Source of the DNA: Chloroflexota bacterium
GTDB taxonomy: Bacteria > Chloroflexota > Anaerolineae > Epilineales > SHYO01
Assembly: GCA_009692745.1 (NCBI GenBank)
Contig: SHYO01000016.1
Coordinates: 1-39,230 of the forward strand
Length of the DNA: 39,230 bases
Reading direction: 5' to 3'
Part shown: positions 15,559 to 23,622 of the stretch, in pieces
How the letters are laid out: the number at the start of each line of letters is the position of its first letter
How positions within the stretch are numbered: position 1 is the first letter of the stretch
Notes under the pieces: generated by a model
What the model was told of the DNA's origin: nothing
Seen by the model: the letters and a program-made list of their open reading frames with translations, nothing else
Database searches by the model: none
Position numbers and translations under genes: made by a program

Positions 15559-17640
15559 ATGGAATCTCAATCTGAGAGACTAAACGGTCTCTTGCGCAAT
15601 ACTTTCTTGCTGTTGGGGTTGGTAGTGTTGCTCTCTCTAGCGGTGCTCGTTTTATCATCGCGCCGCGATAGCCAGGACCGGAGGGTGACTGGCGCCGCGT
15701 ATAGCTCTTTTGTCACGCTCTTATTTCCGGCTACCGAGCCTGCGACAGCTACGCTCACACCCACCCATCCACCTGAGCCTACGGAGACCCACCTACCCGA
15801 GTCTACAGCTACCTGGACGAGGACACCTGAGGCGACGGAAACCGAGCATTCCTCTCCCACTCGCACAGCTACGCAGCATTCGGAGTCTACAGCTACCTGG
15901 ACGAGGACACCTGAGGCGACGGAAACCGAGCACCCATCTCCCACTCGCACAGCTACGCAGCATACGGAGTCTACAGCTACCTGGACGAGGACACCTGAGG
16001 CCACAGAAACCGAACATTCCTCTCCCACCCGCACGGCTACGCAGCATACGGAGTCTACGGCTACGTCGACGAGGACGCCTGAGGCCACAGAAACCGAACA
16101 TTCCTCTCCCACCCGCACGGCTACGGAGCAGACAGAGTCTACAGCTACCTGGACGAGGACGCCTGAGGCCACAGAAACCCAGCATTCCTCTCCCACCCGC
16201 ACCGCCAGCCGTACGCCTGGACCTATACCATCGGTAACAACTACTGCTACCCGCGTTCCTGAACATTCGGCCACTCCGACTGCTACTAGGCCGCCCGTTC
16301 AATCTACACCAATATCTACGTTACTGCCTACCTGGACATTGACACCTGCCGCCTCCGACACAGCCACTGCGACTCTGGAGCCAACCAGGACGACGCGGCC
16401 TGAGGAAACGGCCACTTTCACCGCTACCCCCTTATCGACCGCCACCCAGGAACCGCATCCCGATCTAGGGGACCTGGCAGTTTTCGGGGATGATATCTGG
16501 ACCATTCCGGCCAGTCCGCGCCAGGGGGAGGCTGTAGGGATAGGGGTCAATGTACATAACATTGGTTACAAGATAGCGCACAATGTCGCGGTCCATATAT
16601 ACGCCGGCAACCCTTCCGGTGGACATCTGATTGGATCGGGAAATTTTCAGATTTCTCAAATCGAGCCGCGCAACCAACGGACTCTCTGGACAGGGGCTGT
16701 GTGGGATACTACCGGACAAAAAGACCCCATAGATATATGGGTTGTTGTGGACCCGGACCACGAGCACGGGGATGCCAATTATAATAATAACACAGCACAC
16801 CGCCACATCGTTGTTCAGCCGCTAACGACAGATCAAGAACCTCCTGAAGGCACCATCCTGGCCGGTGGCAATACCGGCCAAACCGGAGACCGGCATATCA
16901 CACTCCATCTCGATGCTCATGACAACCCTGGTGGGAGTGGTGTTAGCGCCATGGTTATCGTAGAATACCGGTTCGATGCCCAGGATGGGATCTGGCGCCA
17001 GGGACAATCCAGTGGCTGGGTAGGGTATGCCAATACGTATGCATGGGAATTGTTGCCTGGTAACGGCGTGAAATATTTGATGGTCTGGTTTGCTGATAAT
17101 GCGGGCAATATCTCCCCGGAACCGGCTAAGACCAGTATCAATTACCTACCCCCCGAGGCAAACCTCGCGCAGAACGAAATGCAGCTATTCCGCGTTAATC
17201 TGAGCCAGGGAACCCGCGTCACTATTACACTGCAGACGATAACAGGGGATGCGGACCTTTTTGTTTGGCAACCGGGTAGCCAAAATGTACCGGACTACTA
17301 CAGTATCAATTCCGGCCAGGAACCAGATGAGATCAGCTTTGTGGCTGCGGAGAATGGTATTTATCAGTTCCAGGTATTTGGCTATCAGGTATCCGTCTTC
17401 AATCTCCGATTCAGTACTGGAGAGGCAGCAAGCAGCAGCCCGGCTTGGTTGGGGAGGGACCTGCGGCGCAGCATATTGGACAGTAGTCCCTGGCTCAGAT
17501 CATTCATGCAGCTATCTGGCCTGGTGGAGCAAAAAGTGCTACCGGGCGCGCCGACCACATTATCGGCGCCGCCGGACCATACAGCCGTGCCGGATAGGCT
17601 TCATACCGTCTACCTGCCCTGGAGCAATCGGGTTAAGTAG
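15559..17640 (+). CDS. Large surface protein: Thr repeats, CARDB and PPC domains
   Basis: 693 residues. A membrane span lies near 13-31, then a Thr/Pro/Glu-rich stalk (about 55-300) that includes five near-identical 28-residue repeats (81-220; unit TESTATWTRTPEATETEH plus SSPTRTATQH). Residues about 303-419 form a CARDB-like beta domain (VGIGVNVHNIGYKIAHNVAV). Next is a domain with DNAGNIS-type strand, and then a PPC-like domain at 531-619 (VNLSQGTRVTITLQTITGDA, DLFVWQPGSQ). The protein ends in HTVYLPWSNRVK, a Tyr-Leu-Pro box like that of the 13173 gene. Ribosome site GAGGGGA precedes the ATG. It probably projects binding domains away from the cell. Ligand unknown. Confidence 0.8.
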   Translation: MESQSERLNGLLRNTFLLLGLVVLLSLAVLVLSSRRDSQDRRVTGAAYSSFVTLLFPATEPATATLTPTHPPEPTETHLPESTATWTRTPEATETEHSSPTRTATQHSESTATWTRTPEATETEHPSPTRTATQHTESTATWTRTPEATETEHSSPTRTATQHTESTATSTRTPEATETEHSSPTRTATEQTESTATWTRTPEATETQHSSPTRTASRTPGPIPSVTTTATRVPEHSATPTATRPPVQSTPISTLLPTWTLTPAASDTATATLEPTRTTRPEETATFTATPLSTATQEPHPDLGDLAVFGDDIWTIPASPRQGEAVGIGVNVHNIGYKIAHNVAVHIYAGNPSGGHLIGSGNFQISQIEPRNQRTLWTGAVWDTTGQKDPIDIWVVVDPDHEHGDANYNNNTAHRHIVVQPLTTDQEPPEGTILAGGNTGQTGDRHITLHLDAHDNPGGSGVSAMVIVEYRFDAQDGIWRQGQSSGWVGYANTYAWELLPGNGVKYLMVWFADNAGNISPEPAKTSINYLPPEANLAQNEMQLFRVNLSQGTRVTITLQTITGDADLFVWQPGSQNVPDYYSINSGQEPDEISFVAAENGIYQFQVFGYQVSVFNLRFSTGEAASSSPAWLGRDLRRSILDSSPWLRSFMQLSGLVEQKVLPGAPTTLSAPPDHTAVPDRLHTVYLPWSNRVK
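15799..16218 (+). repeat. Five tandem 84-bp coding repeats
   Basis: Copies start at 15799, 15883, 15967, 16051 and 16135, each 84 bp (28 codons), nearly identical to one another. Variation is mostly silent or affects His/Gln/Glu and Trp/Ser positions. An in-frame unit length means copy-number change would keep the protein intact. Confidence 0.95.
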
Positions 17641-17676
17641 CCGGCCGCCGGAGAATCGGCTACATTTCCGCGATGG

Positions 17677-17714
17677 AGAGAAGAGGCAGACAGCCTGCGG
17701 TTTGCCTCTTCTCT
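17677..17714. terminator. 12-bp perfect hairpin between surface gene and ligase-like gene
   Basis: Arms AGAGAAGAGGCA (17677-17688) and TGCCTCTTCTCT (17703-17714) pair perfectly around a 14-base loop, 37 bases after the stop at 17640. No T-run follows (GGGGG instead), so it is not a classic Rho-independent terminator; it may act as a processing or mRNA-stabilising structure. Confidence 0.45.
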
Positions 17715-17736
17715 GGGGGTATGCTATACATGAGTC

Positions 17737-20358
17737 ATGACGCCCTTCCAGATTCCCTTGCGCCGGCGAGATGGGGTTGGTCTTGCTTTGTACGGCCTGC
17801 TCGCGTTGTCGCTCATCGGGCTGATGGTGGCCTTTGTGCAAGTCTACCATCAGGATACCAGAGGCATTACTTTTGCTTCATCGCTTCCGTTCGGTTCCAG
17901 TAACAGCGCACTGCCTTCTCCCCAGTTAGACCAGACCCCACCAGAACTAGGTGTAGATCTATCTTTGGCGTGGCGGGCCGATCCTGCCGGTATTCGCCAG
18001 GCTGGCCTTACCTGGGTGCGTCTGCCGGTCGCCTGGGACCAGATACAACCTGTACAGAACGAATATCGCTGGGAACCCCTGGATCGGTCAGTGGGCGAGA
18101 TTATTTCCGGAACGCACCATCTGGCGCCGGTATTGATTATCCAAGGGTGGCCTACCTGGCTAGGGCCCTCACCTACGGCAGCCGGGCACTTTAGCCAAAC
18201 CTTGTCTTCCTATGAACAATTTGTGGCCGCCCTGGCACACCGGTACCAGGGGCAGGTGGCAACTTACCAGATAGGCGAAACCCCTAACCTGGCTGAAACC
18301 TGGCAGGGGCCTCCGGATCCGGCCCGGTATCTGCTTTTGCTCCAGGTAGCTGCCCAGCAGATTAAAGCCGTGGCGCCGCAAAATCTTATCTTGAGCGCAG
18401 CTCTAGCTCCCACTGTGGAAACCAGTCCCCGTGCCTTAAACGACGTGCTGTTTTTACAACAGTTTTATGCTGCCGGTGCGCGGGGCAGCTTCGATGTCCT
18501 GGCTATCCAGGCGTTAGGCTTTTGGAGCGGTCCTGACGATAGGAGGGTGGGGGCGGATATTTTAAATCTATCTCGCGTCATCTTGCTGCGGGAGGTAATG
18601 GTGAAAGCGGGAGATGGCGCTCGCCCGGTGTGGGCCACAAGTTTTGGCTGGGGAGCCTTGCCCGCCGATTATACGGGAGCACCACCTCCCTGGGGCAATG
18701 ATAGCCCGGCAAAGCAGACAACGCGGACCCTGGCCGGATTGCAGCGTGTACGTGTCGAGTGGCCCTGGCTGGGGGTCGTTTTCTTGGGCTCCTGGCTTTC
18801 CCCGGCTGTTTCAGATCCCCTGGCCGGATTTGCCTTGCACGATATGCAGGGACAACCGCGGCTGGCACTACAAATGCCGGCAGATCTGCAGCTAGCTAAT
18901 CAAGTCGGAGGTATAGCTTCGCCCCTGCCTACCCTGTTGCTGGCCGAAGGGTTGCTGGCTCTAGCTCTGCTGGTAGTTGGTGGGCAAACGCTTCGGCTGC
19001 TGCGCCGGGTAGATCTGCCCGGTCTCTCGCAGGTATACTCTCAGGCTTTTCTGGCTTTGCCTGCCTGGCAACAAAGTCTGATGGCTGCCGGGCTGGTCTT
19101 GGTTTTAGCTTTCTCGCCCTGGTGGTGGCTCACGGGAGTGCTTTGGCTGGTGCTGGTTGTCATTTTCACCTGGCAACCGGTTCTGGGCTTGCAGGCGGTG
19201 ATTATCACTGCGCCTTTTTATCTCCACCCCAAAATAATCCTGGGTTGGCAATTTGCCCTGGCGGAGCTCATGTTGCTGGCCTCGCTATTCCCTTTGTTAT
19301 CGTCTTGGTGGCAGAAACGCCGGGCAAGCGTTGGGATATTATTCAATAGTCGGCACCTGGCCGTATTGGGCTTGGTAGTTCTGGGGTTGCTGGCCAGCGT
19401 ACTGGCGCAATATAAAGGGGTGGCATTCCGGGAATGGCGTACAGTTCTGCTGGAGCCTGTGCTCTTCTATGCCGGGGTGCGGTGGTGCCTGAAGGATCAT
19501 GACCGCTCTTGGGTCCTGGTGGATGCTTTGGTGGTGGCGGGGCTGTTGGTAGCGGGGGTAGGTTTATTTTCCTTTCTCTTCCTGGGTGATGTCATCAGGG
19601 CTGAGGGTGTATTGCGTCTGCGCAGCGTATACGGCTCACCCAACAATACGGCATTATTCTTGGAGCGGGTTTTGCCTTTTACGATTATATTCCTGGCAGG
19701 GCCGCAGGGATGGCGCCGTCAGAACGGGCGCCGGAAGTTCTACCTGGCAGCCGGGGTTGTTATCTTGATAGCTTTATTCCTGACCCTCTCCCGCGGCGCA
19801 CTCCTGTTAGGTTTACCGGCGGCCTTACTGGTCATGGGTTGGATGCGTAGCCGGAAAGCGCTGCTGGCGGCGCTGGCCGGTTGTTTGGTGATAGTGCTGG
19901 CTTTGTTGCCTCTGGCAGGGACAGCCCGCCTTTCCTCGTTACTGAATCCATTGGCCGGTACGGGAGGGGTGCGCCTGGCGTTATGGCGCTCTTGCTTGGA
20001 AATGATCAGAGATCATCCTGTGATCGGGGTGGGTCCGGATAACTTTCTGCCCTTTTACCGTGACCGATATATAAAACCCGAGGCGCAGCAGGAACCCAAT
20101 CTCTCCCATCCTCACAACTGGTTTCTGGATTTCTGGTTGCGGCTGGGGATGCTTGGTCCCTGGCTCTTTATCATACTGGCCGGGGTTACCCTGTATCGCT
20201 GTAAAGGCTTGGTAGGTGAGCCTGATCCACTGAAGCGCTTGATGGCAATGGCGGTGGCCGGGGCTATAGCTGCCATCCTGGCGCACGGTCTAATCGATAA
20301 TAGCTTTTTCATTCCAGACCTGGCTTATACATTCTTACTTCTCGTGGCCCTGGTATAG
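17737..20358 (+). CDS. O-antigen-ligase-like protein fused to degenerate glycosidase domain
   Basis: 873 residues in two parts. After one span (16-36), residues about 70-375 resemble a TIM-barrel glycosidase of clan GH-A (GVDLSLAWRADPAGIRQAGL, WVRLPVAWDQIQP). The usual acid/base site NEPN reads IGETPNLAETW (Glu181), and the usual nucleophile strand TEFGW reads ATSFGW, with Ser302 in place of Glu, so hydrolysis is unlikely. From about 395 on there are 10-12 spans. The Wzy_C-type section contains YGSPNNTALFLERVLPF, SRGALLL, HPVIGVGPDNF and the HPHN motif (SHPHNWFLDFWLRLG). Such proteins join or polymerise lipid-linked glycans at the outer membrane face. The barrel may bind the glycan. The last 34 bases overlap the convergent GT2 gene. 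Confidence 0.85.
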   Translation: MTPFQIPLRRRDGVGLALYGLLALSLIGLMVAFVQVYHQDTRGITFASSLPFGSSNSALPSPQLDQTPPELGVDLSLAWRADPAGIRQAGLTWVRLPVAWDQIQPVQNEYRWEPLDRSVGEIISGTHHLAPVLIIQGWPTWLGPSPTAAGHFSQTLSSYEQFVAALAHRYQGQVATYQIGETPNLAETWQGPPDPARYLLLLQVAAQQIKAVAPQNLILSAALAPTVETSPRALNDVLFLQQFYAAGARGSFDVLAIQALGFWSGPDDRRVGADILNLSRVILLREVMVKAGDGARPVWATSFGWGALPADYTGAPPPWGNDSPAKQTTRTLAGLQRVRVEWPWLGVVFLGSWLSPAVSDPLAGFALHDMQGQPRLALQMPADLQLANQVGGIASPLPTLLLAEGLLALALLVVGGQTLRLLRRVDLPGLSQVYSQAFLALPAWQQSLMAAGLVLVLAFSPWWWLTGVLWLVLVVIFTWQPVLGLQAVIITAPFYLHPKIILGWQFALAELMLLASLFPLLSSWWQKRRASVGILFNSRHLAVLGLVVLGLLASVLAQYKGVAFREWRTVLLEPVLFYAGVRWCLKDHDRSWVLVDALVVAGLLVAGVGLFSFLFLGDVIRAEGVLRLRSVYGSPNNTALFLERVLPFTIIFLAGPQGWRRQNGRRKFYLAAGVVILIALFLTLSRGALLLGLPAALLVMGWMRSRKALLAALAGCLVIVLALLPLAGTARLSSLLNPLAGTGGVRLALWRSCLEMIRDHPVIGVGPDNFLPFYRDRYIKPEAQQEPNLSHPHNWFLDFWLRLGMLGPWLFIILAGVTLYRCKGLVGEPDPLKRLMAMAVAGAIAAILAHGLIDNSFFIPDLAYTFLLLVALV

Positions 20359-21422
20359 GCGTCAGAGCGTGATTTTGGTACCGAAACATGCGGGGTGGGC
20401 TGCTGGCGCCGGCGCCAACGCCACCCTGCCGGGTAACCGGCCATCTTGGCCAAATCCCCAGCAATACGGATGACCGGCACCCAACCTATGGCTTTTACCT
20501 GTTCAGTGAGGGGCAGCTTGGCCAGGTAGGGCCATAGCCGCCGGTAAGGTTTAGCCATCATGGCTACTACTCCGGCTGCCAGAGCCCCCCAAATCCAGCG
20601 ATACTTCAATCGCAAACCTAACCAAAAAAGTAGTGGCCCGGCTAACAGGTAGGTTGCATATCGTATCAGATGGCGCATGGGAAAGAGGTTGGCCTTACCG
20701 TCGCCCCGAGCGTAGCGGTAATATTGCCGCATAAATTGTCTCAGATACTGGCGCGGACGGAAGTAGGCAATGGCGCGGGGCGCAAAGACAAAGCGGGCCC
20801 CTATCTGGCGTAAGCGCATGTCGAAAACCAGATCCTCGCAATAATCCAACCATTCCGGATATCCTCCTGTACTTTGCCAGAAGCTGCGCCGGAAGGCCAC
20901 CGAACGGCTGGAGGGTAAGAATTTCTCAGGATTAATATCCTCCGCCACCGGCAAAGTCGTGACACCTAAGGCGATTTCAAAGGTGGATTGCGGGTCAGGT
21001 AGGAAAAAGCCGCTGACCACATCCGGCGCATGCGCCGGTACCAGAGCCTCGAAAAAGGGGCGTATCAATTCGTCCAGCCAACGGGGGGTGAGGCGTACAC
21101 CTGCATCGGTGGCTGCGATAATCTCCCCTTGGGCGGCCAATATAGCAGTATTTCGCCCCTGGGAGATATTGGCTCCCATCCGCAGAATAATCTTAAGAGG
21201 CAACTTTTTCGTAGCAGCAAATGCGTGAAGCATCTCTATTGTGCCGTCGTTCGATCCGCCATCGACGATAATCACCTCATCCGGCCGGCGGGTTTGGATG
21301 GTGAGGGATTCTAAGAGGCGGAGGATAGTATCAGCTTCATTGTAGACGGTAGCAATTACCGTTACGCGGAGTATGGATGTTCGCGGGTTGATATTTCGCC
21401 AAAATCCTGAAATCTGTTCCAT
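20325..21422 (-). CDS. GT2-family glycosyltransferase with C-terminal membrane region
   Basis: 365 residues from the ATG at 21422; a GTG at 21428 would add two. VTVIATVYNEADTILRLLES opens the GT2 fold. EVIIVDGGSNDGTIEML and AATDAGVRLTPRWL give the nucleotide and metal sites. Acceptor-side motifs are GGYPEWLDYCEDLVFDMRL and the FRPRQYLRQFMRQYYRYARG region (QXXRW-like). Two membrane stretches follow (LLAGPLLFWLGL; WGALAAGVVAMM). Enzymes of this design lengthen exopolysaccharide or lipid-linked chains. The 3' end overlaps the ligase-like gene by 34 bases in opposite orientation. It reads away from dnaA and is the last glycan gene of this region. Confidence 0.88.
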   Translation of the reverse strand: MEQISGFWRNINPRTSILRVTVIATVYNEADTILRLLESLTIQTRRPDEVIIVDGGSNDGTIEMLHAFAATKKLPLKIILRMGANISQGRNTAILAAQGEIIAATDAGVRLTPRWLDELIRPFFEALVPAHAPDVVSGFFLPDPQSTFEIALGVTTLPVAEDINPEKFLPSSRSVAFRRSFWQSTGGYPEWLDYCEDLVFDMRLRQIGARFVFAPRAIAYFRPRQYLRQFMRQYYRYARGDGKANLFPMRHLIRYATYLLAGPLLFWLGLRLKYRWIWGALAAGVVAMMAKPYRRLWPYLAKLPLTEQVKAIGWVPVIRIAGDLAKMAGYPAGWRWRRRQQPTPHVSVPKSRSDAYTRATRSKNV

Positions 21423-21960
21423 GGGCACCTGGCACTAGATATATAACATCGAAAGGTTAGATAATTCAGAGACCTATTGTAGTTAGCCGGGAAGACCTGG
21501 TCAACTGTGGGTTATTCCAGACTCTATTTCTCCCTCCCTGTTGCCACGGTATAGTAAAGGAGGAGAATTTTGCTAACACCAAGTCTAGTAGGGTCCGGCT
21601 GATCCAATACCATACCACCCTGGTAAATAGGGATAAAGAGAGATTTGTGCCGTCCTATATCTTAACTTTTCTTTAGCATGAAATCATCATTGCAATAGTA
21701 TTCCGATTTTGTGATGGTTCAACCTAATATTTGTTTTCGGACCAACAGTTGTAATTTTAGCAAGAATGGTTGCAAATAATTGGATTTGCGTCAAATTTGA
21801 CAATTTTTTAATGTTTTTATCAGCAAAATAATGAATGTTAAGCTTGGCATAAGCTAACTTAAAAAATGGGCATTTGCTAAGAAATTTTAATAAATGGGAC
21901 TTGATAATCTTCCCAGGATTTGATACAATAGCTCCACACTTATAATGTGTTGGCTCGCCT
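21423..21960. other. AT-rich spacer upstream of dnaA
   Basis: About 540 bases without a convincing gene. From about 21660 to 21950 the DNA is strongly AT-rich (about a third G+C by eye), unlike the rest of the window. I searched for TTATNCACA-type DnaA boxes and found none with fewer than two mismatches; TGTGGGTTA at about 21506 is the closest. A perfect AAAGGAGG (21556-21563) precedes a TTG that opens a 10-codon frame ending at 21602. A 113-codon frame on the minus strand (21687-22028) is probably chance. Confidence 0.6.
21901..21946 (+). promoter_or_regulatory. Candidate dnaA promoters
   Basis: Two overlapping candidates: TTGATA (21901-21906), 17 bases, TACAAT (21924-21929); and TTGATA (21920-21925), 15 bases, TATAAT (21941-21946). 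The second -10 is perfect but the spacer is short. The TATAAT lies in a near-palindrome ACACTTATAATGTGT (21937-21951). Confidence 0.5.
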
Positions 21961-23403
21961 ATGAAAATCCGGAAAATGGTTAAGGCGCTAATGGAATTAT
22001 CTATAAATATGAATGTCATTGATACCATCGGTGCAAATCAAATCTGGGAGGCTGCTCTTGGCGAACTACAGTTGAAAATGACGCGGGCCACATTCGATAC
22101 CTGGTTTCGCCAGACCTATGTGGTGGATTGCCAACAGGACACCTTTATCATCGGTACGCCGACCACCTATGCCAAAGAATGGTTGGAGAATCGGCATGCG
22201 CCGATGATTAAGCGTACTGTAAGCAGTCTGGTAGGCAGGTCTATTGAAATGGCTTTCCTGGTACGGCCACGCCAAATCGCTGTTCGCCAGATCGATTCCC
22301 AATTGCCCTTGCAGGCTGCGCCGCTCCAGCCGGAAGTCAAATCTGAGCCTAAATTTTCCATACCTCGCCAGGTTAGCCAGCCGCTCAACAGTCGTTATAC
22401 TTTCGAAAGTTTCATTGTGGGGGCGGGCAATCGCCTGGCACATGCAGCCGCGATGGCTGTAGCTGAACGACCCTCCCATGCCTACAATCCTTTTTTTATT
22501 TATGGGGGCGTTGGTCTCGGCAAGACGCATCTGTTAAATGCCATTGGCCATACCCCGTCGCGCCGCGGATTGACGGTTGTTTACGTCACCTCCGAGACCT
22601 TTACCAATGAAATGATTAATGCCATCCGCACGCAAACGACGGAGGATTTTCGGAACCGGTATCGGAATGTGGATGTTTTGCTGATAGATGACATTCAGTT
22701 TATTGCTGGTAAGGACAGTACTCAGGAAGAATTTTTCCACACATTTAATGCCTTGCATACGGCTAATAAGCAGATCGTAATCTCCAGCGACCGGCCGCCA
22801 CGGGCCATTGGCGTGCTGGATGAGCGGCTGCGTTCCCGTTTTGAGTGGGGACTGATTGCGGATGTGCAAGCGCCAGATTTGGAGACTCGCATTGCGATCC
22901 TGCAGGCCAAGGCGGCAGAACAGAAAGCAGCGGTACCCCAGGATGTATTGGAATATATTGCTCGTAAAGTGCAGAGCAATATTCGCGAGCTGGAAGGAGC
23001 GTTGACGCGCACCTTTGCGCTATCCCAACTGCTGCTTCAGCCGTTGACGGTAGAAATGGCCCAATCTGCCCTGCAAGATATCGTAGGACGGCAGAAGAAT
23101 CTCTCGCTGGAAGATATTATCGACGCGGTAGCCGTCTTTTATGGACTCAGCCACGAAGAGATGACCGGTCGCAGCCGTGCCCAAAGAGTAAGTATGCCCC
23201 GACAGGTAGCGATGTACATCATGCGAGAGGAGACATCCGCCTCTCTGCCCGATATCGGTGGGGCATTAGGGGGGCGCGATCATACAACCATCATTCACGG
23301 CGTGGAGAAGATTCACAGCCAGGTCGAAATCGATGATAAGCTGCGTAAGGAAATTTTACAGATCCGGGAGCAACTCTACGCCCGGCGCCGCCACGTGGCC
23401 TGA
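21961..23403 (+). CDS. dnaA: Chromosomal replication initiator protein DnaA
   Basis: 480 residues from the ATG at 21961. The family usually starts nearer IWEAALGELQ, so ATGs at 21991 (AAGG 5 bases upstream) or 22009 are plausible. Domain I (to about 95) contains MTRATFDTWFRQT. A short linker follows. The AAA+ domain III holds Walker A GGVGLGKTH, Walker B VLLIDDIQF and sensor region IVISSDRPPRAI, with the arginine-finger region RLRSRFEWG. Domain IV ends with the DnaA-box binding helix-turn-helix, SLPDIGGALGGRDHTTIIHG. It melts the origin and loads the helicase. dnaN is not downstream, unlike many bacteria. A hairpin (23417-23447) follows the stop. Confidence 0.98.
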   Translation: MKIRKMVKALMELSINMNVIDTIGANQIWEAALGELQLKMTRATFDTWFRQTYVVDCQQDTFIIGTPTTYAKEWLENRHAPMIKRTVSSLVGRSIEMAFLVRPRQIAVRQIDSQLPLQAAPLQPEVKSEPKFSIPRQVSQPLNSRYTFESFIVGAGNRLAHAAAMAVAERPSHAYNPFFIYGGVGLGKTHLLNAIGHTPSRRGLTVVYVTSETFTNEMINAIRTQTTEDFRNRYRNVDVLLIDDIQFIAGKDSTQEEFFHTFNALHTANKQIVISSDRPPRAIGVLDERLRSRFEWGLIADVQAPDLETRIAILQAKAAEQKAAVPQDVLEYIARKVQSNIRELEGALTRTFALSQLLLQPLTVEMAQSALQDIVGRQKNLSLEDIIDAVAVFYGLSHEEMTGRSRAQRVSMPRQVAMYIMREETSASLPDIGGALGGRDHTTIIHGVEKIHSQVEIDDKLRKEILQIREQLYARRRHVA

Positions 23404-23416
23404 AACATGGATAAGA

Positions 23417-23447
23417 CAGAGGATGAAAACACGGATTTCATCCTCTG
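23417..23447 (+). terminator. Hairpin after dnaA, possible terminator
   Basis: CAGAGGATGAAA (23417-23428) pairs perfectly with TTTCATCCTCTG (23436-23447) around a 7-base loop, starting 14 bases after the dnaA stop. Only a weak T-rich tail follows (ATTTCTACTTCC), so termination is likely but not certain. Confidence 0.6.
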
Positions 23448-23622
23448 ATTTCTACTTCCCTGCTCGTCACCCATACCTTTATTCTCCGTTCTTCGTCCAC
23501 TCATCTAGGGTAATTTAAGCCGCTGTCAGTGTTATGTATGCTAATTGCATTTACATGCCTATCTGTTGTAAACTTTGACGCAGAGTAGCTCGTATAGTGT
23601 CCGTTCTTCCTAAGAGAAAAAT

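Noticed and set aside
15567-16274. 235-codon minus-strand frame opposite the Thr-rich repeats
   Set aside because: It exists only because the repeats have no stop in this frame. Its product is a monotonous Val/Ser/Gly string and it has no ribosome site.
21429-21960. Replication origin (oriC) call
   Set aside because: AT-rich DNA next to dnaA is suggestive, but no DnaA boxes were found by eye; I describe it only as a spacer.
21687-22028. 113-codon minus-strand frame before dnaA
   Set aside because: Crosses the dnaA start, lies in AT-rich DNA, no ribosome site and no recognisable motif. Low probability of being a gene.
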